DNA of 64,000 nt, from contig NZ_JAPENW010000001.1 in NCBI RefSeq assembly GCF_026341855.1, positions 3,649,001 through 3,713,000 on the forward strand, read 5' to 3'. The position numbers were made by a program, and so were the translations under genes. Under the pieces are notes generated by a model, which saw only the letters and a list, made by a program, of their open reading frames with translations, had not been told where the DNA came from and did not search any database. Position 1 is the first letter of the stretch; each line of letters opens with the position of its first letter. Below, piece after piece: positions 8,009-16,620 of the stretch. Source of the stretch: Streptomyces sp. NBC_00568 (lineage in GTDB: Bacteria; Actinomycetota; Actinomycetes; Streptomycetales; Streptomycetaceae).

Positions 8009-9268
8009 ATGGAGACCACGGAAACCCAGCAGAGCCCCTCGGCGAGCGGCCCGGCCGCCTTCCCGAGGATCATCTCGGTGGACGACCACACGGTCGAACC
8101 CCCCGACGTCTGGCGGGACCGGCTGCCCGCGAAGTACCAGGACACCGGGCCCCGCATCGTCCGCGCGCCCCTGAAGGAAATGACCTTCCTGGGCGGGAAG
8201 TTCGCTCCCGTCATGGGCGCCCCGGGCGACGACGGTCCCATCGGCGACTGGTGGGTCTACGAAGACCTGCACCGGCCCCTCACCCGCCTCGACACGGCCG
8301 TCGGCTACGACCGTGACGAGATCAAGCTCGAGATCATCACGTACGAGCAGATGCGTCCCGGCTCGTACGACGTGCCCCAGCGACTGGCCGACATGGACGT
8401 CAACCACGTCCAGTCCGCCCTCTGCTTCCCCACCTTCCCCCGCTTCTGCGGGCAGACGTTCACCGAGGCGACCGACCGTGAGCTGGGCCTTCTCGGGGTG
8501 CGGGCCTACAACGACTGGATGGTGGAGGAGTGGTGCGGGCCCAAGGCCCAGGGGCGCCTGATACCGCTGACGCTCGTGCCGCTCTGGGACGCCCGGCTTG
8601 CGGCGGACGAAGTACGGCGCAATGCCGCCCGTGGCGTACGCGCGGTGGCCTTCTCCGAGATCCCGCCTCATCTGGGGCTCCCGTCCGTGCACACCGACGA
8701 CTGGGACCCCTTCCTCGCCGCGTGCGACGAGACGGGCACCGTCATCGCGATGCACATCGGCTCCAGCAGCAGGATGCCGTCGACCTCGGCCGACGCGCCG
8801 CCCGCGGTCGGGTCCACGATCACCTTCGCCAACTGCTGCTTCTCGATGGTCGACTGGCTGATGAGCGGCAAGTTCGAGCGCTTTCCCAACCTCAAGGTGA
8901 TGTACGCGGAGGGCCAGATCGGCTGGATCCCCTACATCCTGGAACGCGCCGACGTGGTGTGGGAGGAGAACCGCGGCTGGGGCGGCGTCGCCGACAAGGT
9001 CCACCGGCCGCCGTCCGAGCTCTTCGCCGACCACGTGTACGGCTGCTTCTTCGACGACGCTTTCGGGCTGAAGAACCTCGACGCGATCGGTGTCGGCAAC
9101 GTCCTCTACGAGACCGACTATCCGCACTCCGACTCGACCTGGCCGAAGTCCCGGGAGGTCGGCGAGTCCCAGATGGGCCACCTCGACGCCGACGTGGTCG
9201 ACCGGATCGTGCGGCGCAACGCGATCGAACTGCTGGGACTGACGCCGGACGGCCTCTGGGCGGGCTGA
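8009..9268 (+). CDS. Amidohydrolase-2 (ACMSD-like) family protein
   Basis: 419 aa. The N-terminal metal-site segment ISVDDHTVEPPDVW, the mid-chain AMHIGSSS and the late YETDYPHSDSTWP are typical of the amidohydrolase-2 TIM-barrel family (ACMSD/resorcylate decarboxylase type), which performs metal-dependent hydrolysis or non-oxidative decarboxylation. Start choice: ATG 8009 lacks a ribosome site but sits at the predicted transcription start, suggesting leaderless translation; GTG 8000 in the same frame is the alternative. Such genes recur beside LLM oxidoreductases and SDRs in actinobacterial clusters for cyclic compounds, as here. Substrate unknown. Confidence 0.88.
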   Translation: METTETQQSPSASGPAAFPRIISVDDHTVEPPDVWRDRLPAKYQDTGPRIVRAPLKEMTFLGGKFAPVMGAPGDDGPIGDWWVYEDLHRPLTRLDTAVGYDRDEIKLEIITYEQMRPGSYDVPQRLADMDVNHVQSALCFPTFPRFCGQTFTEATDRELGLLGVRAYNDWMVEEWCGPKAQGRLIPLTLVPLWDARLAADEVRRNAARGVRAVAFSEIPPHLGLPSVHTDDWDPFLAACDETGTVIAMHIGSSSRMPSTSADAPPAVGSTITFANCCFSMVDWLMSGKFERFPNLKVMYAEGQIGWIPYILERADVVWEENRGWGGVADKVHRPPSELFADHVYGCFFDDAFGLKNLDAIGVGNVLYETDYPHSDSTWPKSREVGESQMGHLDADVVDRIVRRNAIELLGLTPDGLWAG

Positions 9269-9329
9269 ATCCCGGCCGTCCGCGGCCGGGCCGGGCACCG
9301 GCCGTCGCCGAAACCCGCCGACCCCTTGT

Positions 9330-9344
9330 CTGACGGTTCGTCAG
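9330..9344. promoter_or_regulatory. Operator palindrome 4
   Basis: CTGAC-GGTTC-GTCAG, upstream of the first LLM gene. CTGACG could be a -35 with TATGGC (9352-9357) as a -10 at 16-bp spacing. A second copy follows 28 bp downstream. Confidence 0.65.
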
Positions 9345-9372
9345 CTACGACTATGGCAGCGGTACTCGATAA

Positions 9373-9387
9373 GTGACGGACCGTCAG
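9373..9387. promoter_or_regulatory. Operator palindrome 5
   Basis: GTGAC-GGACC-GTCAG, one base off the consensus, 17 bp before the ATG of the LLM gene. Together with palindrome 4 it makes a two-site regulatory region, suggesting tight repression. Confidence 0.62.
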
Positions 9388-9404
9388 ATAAGAGGTGTGT
9401 GCCC

Positions 9405-10346
9405 ATGCAGGTACTGCCCGAAGGGCGGCTGGCCTACGGGATGCAGCTCCCGGTCCAGTCGCAGAGCACGATCTACGCGGAGCCGTGGGAGGCGGACGCG
9501 GGCCCCGACGACCTGGTCGAGATAGCCCGCGCCGCCGACCGCGCCGGTTTCGCGTATGTCGCGAGCTGCGACCACGTCGCCATCCCGCGCCGGCTCGCGG
9601 GCGCGATGAGCACCGTCTGGTACGACCCGGTCGCCACGCTCGCCTTCCTCGCGGGGGTGACCGAGCGCGTGCGGCTGCTCAGCCATGTCGCGATCGTCGG
9701 GCTCCGGCACCCGCTCGTCACGGCCAAGCAGTACGCGACCCTCGACCATCTGTCGGGCGGCCGTCTGGTCCTCGGGGTGGGCGCCGGGCACGTGGAGGAG
9801 GAGTTCGCGGCGGTCGGGGCCGACTTCGAGCGCCGGGGCGCCGTCCTCGACGAGACGATCGACGCGCTGCGCGCCGCGCTGGGGCCGGACGAGTTCCCCG
9901 TCCATCACGGCAAGACGTACGACTTCGAAGGGCTCGGGCAACGGCCGCGGCCCGCGCAGGAGCGGGTGCCCGTGTGGGTGGGCGGATCCTCGCCCGCCGC
10001 GGTGCGCCGGGCCGCGCTGCGCGGTGACGGCTGGCTGCCGCAGGGCGATCCGCGCGACCGGCTGCCGGGACAGATCGCCCGGATCGGGAGCCTGCGCGCC
10101 GAGGCCGGGATCGAGGAGCCGCTGACGATCGGCGCGATCACCGAGCCGCTGTACGTCGGTGCGCCCGGCTGGGAGGTCGGGCGGCGCACGCTGAGCGGGA
10201 CGCCGGAGGCGCTGGCCGAGTCGCTGCGGGCGTACCGCGCGATGGGCGTGCACCAGATCCAGGTGCGGTTCCGCAGCCGGAGCCGCGGTGAACTCCTCGA
10301 CCAGATAACGGCGTTCGGCGCGGACGTCGCGCCCCATCTCAGCTAG
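9405..10346 (+). CDS. LLM-class flavin/F420-dependent oxidoreductase
   Basis: 313 aa. Luciferase-like monooxygenase fold: the N-terminal MQLPVQSQSTIYAEPWEAD, DHLSGGRLVLGVGAGHVEEEF and VPVWVGGSSPAAVRRAA are diagnostic of TIGR03619-like actinobacterial LLM proteins, many of which use F420 rather than FMN. Start at ATG 9405 (AGAGG 9 nt upstream), preferred over GTG 9399 which leaves only 3 nt. First gene of a run continuing into an SDR gene 11 bp downstream, and preceded by two copies of the shared palindrome. Expected to oxidise or reduce a pathway intermediate; cofactor and substrate not determinable here. Confidence 0.88.
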   Translation: MQVLPEGRLAYGMQLPVQSQSTIYAEPWEADAGPDDLVEIARAADRAGFAYVASCDHVAIPRRLAGAMSTVWYDPVATLAFLAGVTERVRLLSHVAIVGLRHPLVTAKQYATLDHLSGGRLVLGVGAGHVEEEFAAVGADFERRGAVLDETIDALRAALGPDEFPVHHGKTYDFEGLGQRPRPAQERVPVWVGGSSPAAVRRAALRGDGWLPQGDPRDRLPGQIARIGSLRAEAGIEEPLTIGAITEPLYVGAPGWEVGRRTLSGTPEALAESLRAYRAMGVHQIQVRFRSRSRGELLDQITAFGADVAPHLS

Positions 10347-10357
10347 GGAGTCAGGGC

Positions 10358-11134
10358 ATGGGAAAGCTGGACGGGCGGGTCGTCCTCATCACGGGCGCGG
10401 CGCGCGGGCAGGGCGAGCAGGAGGCGCGGCTCTTCGTGGCGGAGGGCGCGCGGGTGGTCGTCGCGGACGTGCTCGACGACCAGGGGGAGGCGCTCGCCAA
10501 GGAGATCGGCGCGCACTACGTCCACCTGGACGTGAGCCGGGAGGAGGACTGGAGCGCGGCGGTGCGGTCCGCGCGGGCGGCGTACGGGCGGATCGACGGG
10601 CTGGTCAACAACGCCGGCATCCTGCGCTTCAACGAACTGGTCGACACCCCGCTGGCCGAGTTCATGCAGATCGTGCAGGTCAACCAGGTCGGGGTGTTCC
10701 TCGGGATCAAGACCCTCGCGCCCGAGCTCGCGGCCGCGGGCGGCGGCACGATCGTGAACACGGCCTCGTACACGGGGCTCACGGGCATGGCGTACGTCGG
10801 CGCCTACGCGGCGACCAAGCACGCGATCGTCGGCCTCACACGGGTGGCGGCGCTCGAACTCGCGGCCAAGAAGATCCGCGTCAACGCCGTCTGCCCGGGG
10901 GCCGTCGACACGGCGATGAGCAACCCGGCGCAGCTCGATCCGGGCGCGAACACCGAGGAGGCCTCGGAGGCGCTCGACGAGCTGTACCGGAAGCTGGTGC
11001 CGCTCGGCCGGATCGGGCGTCCGGAGGAGGTGGCCCGGCTGGCCCTGTTCCTGACCGGTGAGGACTCCTCGTACATCACCGGGCAGCCCTTCGTGATCGA
11101 CGGCGGCTGGCTCGCGGGCGTGAGCGTTCTCTGA
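10358..11134 (+). CDS. Short-chain dehydrogenase, 3-alpha/20-beta-hydroxysteroid dehydrogenase-like
   Basis: 258 aa classical SDR. Cofactor motif TGAARGQGEQEA (residues about 11-22), NNAG, and catalytic YAATK near residue 150, with the C-terminal INGQ-type segment reading YITGQPFVIDGGW. The acidic residue after beta-2 (VVVADV) favours NAD(H). The sequence pattern is close to Streptomyces 3-alpha(20-beta)-hydroxysteroid dehydrogenase and FabG3, so an alicyclic or steroid-like alcohol is plausible but not proven. AGGGAG lies 7 nt before the ATG; it follows the LLM gene by 11 bp and is likely co-transcribed with it. Confidence 0.9.
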   Translation: MGKLDGRVVLITGAARGQGEQEARLFVAEGARVVVADVLDDQGEALAKEIGAHYVHLDVSREEDWSAAVRSARAAYGRIDGLVNNAGILRFNELVDTPLAEFMQIVQVNQVGVFLGIKTLAPELAAAGGGTIVNTASYTGLTGMAYVGAYAATKHAIVGLTRVAALELAAKKIRVNAVCPGAVDTAMSNPAQLDPGANTEEASEALDELYRKLVPLGRIGRPEEVARLALFLTGEDSSYITGQPFVIDGGWLAGVSVL

Positions 11135-11190
11135 CGCCGTATCAGCTATTGACGGTGCATGCGCGCGGTGGAACAGTCGGCTCAACGAAT

Positions 11191-11205
11191 CTGACGGTAC
11201 GTCAG
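11191..11205. promoter_or_regulatory. Operator palindrome 6
   Basis: CTGAC-GGTAC-GTCAG in front of the second LLM gene. A -10 like GATACT (11205-11210) abuts it, so the palindrome would fill the promoter spacer. An imperfect copy, CTGAC-GCCGT-ATCAG, lies at 11131-11145 over the SDR stop codon. Confidence 0.68.
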
Positions 11206-11231
11206 ATACTTGATGGGGACGGTGAACCTCC

Positions 11232-12350
11232 TTGGAATTCGGGCTCTTTGTACAGGGATACGTGGGCAAGCGGGCCGAGACCGATCCGCTCGCGGAGCAC
11301 AAGGCGCTGATGGAGGAGACCGAGTACGTCATCCAGGCGGACACATCCGGCTTCAAGTACGCCTGGGCGTCCGAGCACCACTTCCTGGAGGAGTACTCGC
11401 ACCTCTCGGCCAACGACGTCTATCTGGGCTACCTGGCGCACGCCACGGACCGCATCCATCTCGGCTCCGGCATCTTCAACCCGCTCGCCCAGGTCAACCA
11501 CCCGGTGAAGGTCGCCGAGAAGGTCGCCATGCTCGACCATCTCACCGAGAACCGCTTCGAGTTCGGGTCCGGGCGCGGCGCCGGCTCGCACGAGATCCTC
11601 GGGTTCCTCCCCGGCATCACCGACATGAACTACACGAAGGAGATCTGGGAGGAGACCATCGCGGAGTTCCCGAAGATGTGGCTCCAGGACGAGTACGTCG
11701 GGTTCCAGGGCAAGCACTGGTCGCTCCCGCCGCGCAAGATCCTGCCCAAGCCGTACGGGAAGTCGCACCCCGCGATGTGGTACGCCGCCGGGTCGCCGCC
11801 CTCGTACTCCATGGCCGCCCGCAAGGGGCTCGGCGTGCTCGGCTTCAGCGTGCAGAAGGTCTCCGACATGGAGTGGGTCCTCGAGCAGTACAAGACCGCC
11901 GTCGTGAACGCCGAACCCATCGGGGACTTCGTCAACGACAACGTGATGGTCACCACCACGGCCATCTGCGCGCCCACCCACGACGAGGCGATCCGGATCG
12001 CCGTCGGGGGCGGGCTGCACTACCTGCCCTCCCTCGTCTTCCGCTACCACGACACCTTCCCGCGCCCCGAGGGGTTCCCCGTCTGGCCCGAGACGCTCCC
12101 CGAGTACAACGCGGAGTTCGTCGAACTCCTCATCGAGGAAGAGCTGTTGATCTGCGGAGACCCCGGCGAGGTGCTCACCCAGTGCAAGCGCTGGGAGCAG
12201 GCCGGTGCCGACCAGCTGAGCTTCGGACTGCCCGTCGGGGTCCCCAAGGAGGAGACCCTCCAGACGATCCGGCTGATCGGCGAGCACGTGATTCCGAAGA
12301 TCGACACGGACCCGGTGCACCGCACGACCCGGTTCCGCCAAGCCGTCTAG
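11232..12350 (+). CDS. LLM-class flavin-dependent oxidoreductase (bacterial luciferase-like)
   Basis: 372 aa, starting with TTG at 11232 (EFGLFVQGYVG is the normal family N-terminus; GGACGG lies 9 nt upstream). Key segments: WASEHHFLEEYS, HLGSGIFNPLAQVNHPVKVAEKVAMLDHL, RFEFGSGRGAG and PKPYGKSHPAMWYAAGSP, typical of the long LLM subfamily that resembles bacterial luciferase alpha chains and Baeyer-Villiger-type or alkane monooxygenases. It has its own promoter with operator palindrome 6 and leads a three-gene run with an amidohydrolase and an aldehyde dehydrogenase. Likely an FMN or F420 monooxygenase of the same catabolic pathway. Confidence 0.9.
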   Translation: MEFGLFVQGYVGKRAETDPLAEHKALMEETEYVIQADTSGFKYAWASEHHFLEEYSHLSANDVYLGYLAHATDRIHLGSGIFNPLAQVNHPVKVAEKVAMLDHLTENRFEFGSGRGAGSHEILGFLPGITDMNYTKEIWEETIAEFPKMWLQDEYVGFQGKHWSLPPRKILPKPYGKSHPAMWYAAGSPPSYSMAARKGLGVLGFSVQKVSDMEWVLEQYKTAVVNAEPIGDFVNDNVMVTTTAICAPTHDEAIRIAVGGGLHYLPSLVFRYHDTFPRPEGFPVWPETLPEYNAEFVELLIEEELLICGDPGEVLTQCKRWEQAGADQLSFGLPVGVPKEETLQTIRLIGEHVIPKIDTDPVHRTTRFRQAV

Positions 12351-12364
12351 GGGGTACTTCCGCG

Positions 12365-14095
12365 ATGCTCGACCACCTGATCAAGGGCGCGACCGTCGTG
12401 GACGGGACGGGCGCGCCCGCGTACACCGCGGACGTGGGGATACGGGACGGCCGCATCGCCGTGATCGGCACGGTCACCGAGCCGTCCCGGACGAGCGAGG
12501 ACGCGCACGGACTCGTCCTCGCCCCCGGCTTCGTGGACCCGCACACGCACTATGACGCCCAGCTGTTCTGGGACCCGTACGCGACCCCGTCCCTCAACCA
12601 CGGGGTCACCACCGTCGCGGGCGGCAACTGCGGGTTCACCCTCGCGCCGCTGCACCCCGACCGCCCCGAGGACGCCGACTACACCCGCCGCATGATGTCC
12701 AAGGTCGAGGGCATGTCCCTGGTCGCCCTGGAGGAGGGCGCGCCCTGGACGTGGCACAGCTTCGGCGAGTACCTCGACGCCCTGGAGGGGCGGATCGCCG
12801 TCAACGCCGGCTTCATGGTGGGGCACTGCGCGCTGCGGCGGTACGTGATGGGCCCCGACGCGGTGGGCGGACAGCCCACCCCTGAACAACTCGCGGATAT
12901 GCTGCGGCTCTTCCACGAGGCCATGGACGCCGGAGCCTGGGGACTGTCCACCACCCAGTCCTCCACCCACTCCGACGGCGACGGCCGGCCGGTGGCCTCC
13001 CGGCACGCCGGGCCCGCCGAACTGCTGGCCCTCGCAGGGGCCGTGGGGGAGCACGAGGGCACCCAGATCGAGGCGATCGTGGCCGGCTGCCTGGACCAGT
13101 TCAGCGACTCCGAGATCGATCTGTTCGTGGAGATGAGCGCGGTGGCCGGCCGCCCGCTCAACTGGAACGTCCTGACGATCGACGCCGCCGTGCCCGAGCG
13201 CGTCCCGCGCCAGCTGGAGGCGAGCGAGCGCGCCCGCAAGTCCGGCGGCCGGGTCGTCGCGCTCACCATGCCGATCCTCACCCCGATGAACATGTCGCTC
13301 GGCACCTTCTGCGCGCTGAACCTGATCCCGGGCTGGGGCCCGATTCTCGGACTGCCCGTCCCGGAGCGCATCGCGAAGCTCGGTGACCCGGAGGTCCGCG
13401 CCGAGATGCTGCGCCGCGCGGACAGCAAGGAGGCCGGCGTCTTCCGGCGGCTCGCCGACTTCGGCCGGTACGTCATCGGCGACACCTACAGCGCGGCGAA
13501 CGAGGGCCTGACCGGGCGCGTGGTGCGGGACATCGCCGCCGAGCGCGGCCAGGAGCCCTTCGCGTGCCTGGTGGAGATCTGCGCGGCCGACGAGCTGCGC
13601 ACGGTCCTGTGGCCCATGCCGACCGACAACGACCCGGACTCCTGGGCGCTGCGCGCCGAGACCTGGCAGCACCAGGACGTCCTGCTCGGCGGCTCCGACG
13701 CGGGCGCCCATCTGGACCGCATGTGCGGGGCCCCGTACACCACCCGGTTCCTCGGCGACTGTCTGCGCGGCCGCGGGCTCGCTTCCCTGGAGCAGGCGGT
13801 GAAGATGCTGACGGACGATCCGGCGCGGCTCTTCGGGCTGCGCGACCGCGGGCGCGTCGAGGTCGGGTTCCACGCCGACCTGGTGCTGTTCGACCCGGAG
13901 CGGATCGACGCGGGCAAGGCCACCCTGGTGCACGACCTCCCGGGTGACAGTCCCCGGCTCGACTCGCGGGCGATCGGGGTGAAGGCCGTGTGGGTCAACG
14001 GCGTCGAGTCGATCCGGGAGGACGTGGTGACGGGCGCCGTGCCGGGCAGGGTGCTGCGGTCGGGCCGCGACACCCGGACGGTGAGCACCCGGTGA
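12365..14095 (+). CDS. Amidohydrolase-3 (D-aminoacylase/dihydroorotase-like) family protein
   Basis: 576 aa, start ATG 12365 with GGGGG upstream. It has the composite beta-sandwich plus TIM-barrel layout: N-terminal LIKGATVVDGTG, metal-binding PGFVDPHTHYD (HxH near residue 59), GGNCGF, VGHCALRRYV, GGSDAGAHLD and C-terminal GRVEVGFHADLVLFDPE. These features match the N-acyl-D-amino-acid deacylase/amidohydrolase-3 group. Such genes are recurrent partners of LLM and amidohydrolase-2 genes in actinobacterial catabolic clusters, so it probably hydrolyses a C-N or C-O bond of an intermediate. The aldehyde dehydrogenase gene overlaps its stop codon. Confidence 0.9.
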   Translation: MLDHLIKGATVVDGTGAPAYTADVGIRDGRIAVIGTVTEPSRTSEDAHGLVLAPGFVDPHTHYDAQLFWDPYATPSLNHGVTTVAGGNCGFTLAPLHPDRPEDADYTRRMMSKVEGMSLVALEEGAPWTWHSFGEYLDALEGRIAVNAGFMVGHCALRRYVMGPDAVGGQPTPEQLADMLRLFHEAMDAGAWGLSTTQSSTHSDGDGRPVASRHAGPAELLALAGAVGEHEGTQIEAIVAGCLDQFSDSEIDLFVEMSAVAGRPLNWNVLTIDAAVPERVPRQLEASERARKSGGRVVALTMPILTPMNMSLGTFCALNLIPGWGPILGLPVPERIAKLGDPEVRAEMLRRADSKEAGVFRRLADFGRYVIGDTYSAANEGLTGRVVRDIAAERGQEPFACLVEICAADELRTVLWPMPTDNDPDSWALRAETWQHQDVLLGGSDAGAHLDRMCGAPYTTRFLGDCLRGRGLASLEQAVKMLTDDPARLFGLRDRGRVEVGFHADLVLFDPERIDAGKATLVHDLPGDSPRLDSRAIGVKAVWVNGVESIREDVVTGAVPGRVLRSGRDTRTVSTR

Positions 14096-15561
14096 CGGGC
14101 GGGACCGGGAGGCCCGAGGAGCAGCGCCTGTTCATCGGCGGATCGTGGGTGGCGCCCGACAACGGGTTCTACGAGGTGATCGACCCGGCGACCGAGGGTG
14201 TCGTCGGACTGGCCCCCGAGGCCTCGCGGAACCAGGTGCACGCGGCGGCCGCGGCGGCCCGTGAGGCGTTCGGGGCGTGGTCGCGCACGCCCGCCGAGGA
14301 GCGGGCCGCCGTCCTCGCGCGCGCGGCGGACGTCATCCAGCGCAACTTCGTGCCCTACGCCGAGCTCGCGCAGGCGGAGAGCGGCGCCACCACCGGGACG
14401 GCGCGCGGGATGCAGGTGGGGGTCGGGGTGGCCCGATTCCGGCGCTACGCGCGGCCCGAACCGGTCGAGCGGCCGCTGCCGCCGCAGATCAACGAGGCGG
14501 GGCCGTTCGGAGGGGCGGCCGTGATGGGCGCGCTCGCCGTGCGCCAGCCGGTCGGCGTGGTCACCTGCATCACCTCGTACAACAATCCGTGGGCCAACCC
14601 GGCGGGCAAGATCGCCCCGGCCCTCGCGATGGGCAACACCGTGCTGGTGAAGCCGGCCCCGCAGGACCCGCTCTCCGTGTACCGGATGGCCGAGGCGCTC
14701 GAGGCGGCGGGCGTGCCGCCGGGCGTGGTGAACGTGATCAGCGGTTCGACGGCGGAGTCCGGCGAGGCGGCGGTCGACTCCCCGGACGTCGACATGGTCA
14801 GTTTCACCGGCTCGACGGCGGTCGGGCAGCGGATCGCCGAGGTGTGCGGGCGCGGCATGAAGCGCCAGCTGATGGAACTGGGCGGCAAGGGCGCGGCGAT
14901 CGTGTTCGACGACGCGGATCTGGGTTCGGCGGTGTCGGGCATCGGCACGACCTTCTCCTTCTACAGCGGGCAGATCTGCACGGCGCCGACGCGGGTGCTG
15001 GTCCAGCGGGGTGTGCACGACCTGCTGGTACAGCAACTGGCCGCCTACGCGGGGCACTTGAAGGTGGGAGACCCGCGGGAGCAGGGCACGGTGGTCGGCC
15101 CGGTCGTCTCGGCGGCCCACCGCGACCGCGTCGAGTCCTATGTCGAACTCGGGCGCAAGGAAGGCGCCCGGGTGGTGGCGGGCGGTGAACGGCCCTCCCT
15201 GCCCAGCGGGTTCTATGTCGCGCCCACGCTTCTCGCCGACTGCACACCGGACATGCGGGTCGTCCGGGAGGAGATCTTCGGTCCGGTCGTCGTCGTCCTG
15301 CCCTTCGACGACGAGGAGGAGGCGATCGCCCTCGCCAACGACTCCGACTACGGCCTGATCGACTACGTCTGGTCCGGGGACGTGGCCCGCGCCTTCCGCG
15401 TGGCCCGCCGGCTGCGCGCGGGCGGCGTCGGCGTCAACACCGTCGGCCGCAACATGGAGGCGCCCTTCGGCGGCTTCAAGAAGAGCGGCGTCGGACGGGA
15501 CGTGGGGTCGTACGCCCTGCACGCGTACAGCGAGACACAGGCGATCGTCTGGCCGGGGTGA
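14092..15561 (+). CDS. NAD(P)-dependent aldehyde dehydrogenase family protein
   Basis: 489 aa, GTG start at 14092 overlapping the preceding TGA (GTGA), so translation is coupled. Full ALDH signature: NPWANPAGKIAPALAMGNTVLVKPA, FTGSTAVGQ, catalytic glutamate in MELGGKGAAIVF (near residue 263) and catalytic cysteine in GQICTAPTR (near 300), EEIFGPVV, and APFGGFKKSGVG at the end. It oxidises an aldehyde to the acid (or acyl-CoA). Last gene of the run behind operator palindrome 6; its product acid could be a substrate for the FadD-like ligase near the window start, although that is inference. Confidence 0.93.
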   Translation: MTGGTGRPEEQRLFIGGSWVAPDNGFYEVIDPATEGVVGLAPEASRNQVHAAAAAAREAFGAWSRTPAEERAAVLARAADVIQRNFVPYAELAQAESGATTGTARGMQVGVGVARFRRYARPEPVERPLPPQINEAGPFGGAAVMGALAVRQPVGVVTCITSYNNPWANPAGKIAPALAMGNTVLVKPAPQDPLSVYRMAEALEAAGVPPGVVNVISGSTAESGEAAVDSPDVDMVSFTGSTAVGQRIAEVCGRGMKRQLMELGGKGAAIVFDDADLGSAVSGIGTTFSFYSGQICTAPTRVLVQRGVHDLLVQQLAAYAGHLKVGDPREQGTVVGPVVSAAHRDRVESYVELGRKEGARVVAGGERPSLPSGFYVAPTLLADCTPDMRVVREEIFGPVVVVLPFDDEEEAIALANDSDYGLIDYVWSGDVARAFRVARRLRAGGVGVNTVGRNMEAPFGGFKKSGVGRDVGSYALHAYSETQAIVWPG

Positions 15562-15609
15562 ATCCCGCGGTGCGGGACGGACGCGGCCGGGCCAGGTGCT
15601 TCGGCCGTG

Positions 15610-15704
15610 TCTTTCCGGCGTGAGCACCTGGCCCCGGGATCGGGGCGCGCTTCTTTCCGGCGGGAGCGCCTGGCTCAGGGCTCCGGTCGCGTGTCTTTCC
15701 GGCG
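15610..15704. repeat. Three direct repeats with 42-bp period
   Basis: TCTTTCCGGCG occurs at 15610, 15652 and 15694. The first two copies extend into TGAGCACCTGGC and GGAGCGCCTGGC. They lie in the 263-bp gap between the aldehyde dehydrogenase gene and the next SDR gene. Not a recognised element; may be a decayed tandem duplication or a multi-site binding region. Confidence 0.6.
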
Positions 15705-15747
15705 GGCGTAGCGGTGTTACGGGGCGGGGTACCGCGTCGCGTAGCGT

Positions 15748-15769
15748 CGCTATCGATTGAGTGTTAGCG
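15748..15769. promoter_or_regulatory. Candidate operator of the SDR-TetR pair
   Basis: Inverted repeat CGCTA-N12-TAGCG about 55 bp before the SDR start. TetR proteins commonly bind such interrupted palindromes and regulate their own operon. It does not match the CTGAC-N5-GTCAG family. Assignment is tentative. Confidence 0.4.
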
Positions 15770-15824
15770 TTGCTCCTATCGGGAAGCGGACCCCGCTGCC
15801 CCGGCCGGGACAAGGAGCAACGCC

Positions 15825-16574
15825 ATGAGTGAGCAGCCGAGCACCTCCCCGCGCGTCGCGATCGTCACCGGCGGATCCCGCGGCATCGGCCGCGAGACCG
15901 CCGAGCGGCTGGCCCGCGAGGGATACGCCGTCGTCGTGAACTACGCGGGCAACGCCGCCGAGGCCGACAAGGCGGTCGCGGCGATCGGCGAGGCGGGCGG
16001 GCAGGCCGTCGCCTTCCGGGCCGACGTCGCCGAGGAGGCGGAGGTCGCCGCCCTCTTCGACTCGGCCGAGAAGGCCTTCGGCGGCGTGGACGTCGTCGTC
16101 CACGCGGCCGGCGTCATGACCCTGGCCCCGCTCGTCGACCTCGACCTCGACGCCCTGGACCGGATGCACCGCACCAACATCCGCGGCACCTTCGTCGTCG
16201 ACCAGCAGGCAGCGCGCCGGCTGCGCGCGGGCGGCGCGATCATCAACTTCTCCAGCTCCGTGCTGGCCCTCGCCATCCCCGGCTACACCGCCTACGCCGC
16301 CACCAAGGGTGCCGTCGAGGCGATGACCCTGATCCTCGCCCGCGAGCTGCGCGGCCGGGACATCACCGTCAACGCCGTGGCCCCCGGCCCGACCGCCACC
16401 GCCCTCTTCCTGGACGGCAAGGACGAGGAGACCATCGCGCGGATGGCCGCCCAGCCGCCCCTGGAGCGCCTCGGCACCCCCGAGGACATCGCCTCCGTCG
16501 TCGCCTTCCTCGCGGGCCCCGGGGGCCGCTGGGTCAACGGCCAGGTCCTGCGCGCCAACGGCGGCATCGCCTGA
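15825..16574 (+). CDS. Short-chain dehydrogenase/reductase (FabG-like)
   Basis: 249 aa classical SDR: TGGSRGIGRETAERL (residues about 13-27), catalytic Ser in SSSVLA, YAATK (near residue 158) and C-terminal GQVLRANGG. VVVNYAGN after beta-2 suits NADP(H) preference. A strong AAGGAG precedes the ATG. The TetR gene follows 46 bp downstream on the same strand, so this is probably a repressor-plus-target pair induced by a toxic or metabolic ligand. Substrate unknown. Confidence 0.9.
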   Translation: MSEQPSTSPRVAIVTGGSRGIGRETAERLAREGYAVVVNYAGNAAEADKAVAAIGEAGGQAVAFRADVAEEAEVAALFDSAEKAFGGVDVVVHAAGVMTLAPLVDLDLDALDRMHRTNIRGTFVVDQQAARRLRAGGAIINFSSSVLALAIPGYTAYAATKGAVEAMTLILARELRGRDITVNAVAPGPTATALFLDGKDEETIARMAAQPPLERLGTPEDIASVVAFLAGPGGRWVNGQVLRANGGIA

Positions 16575-16620
16575 CCCCGTCCGTTCCGCCCGCCACCCCG
16601 ACGACGTCAGGAACTCCGCG

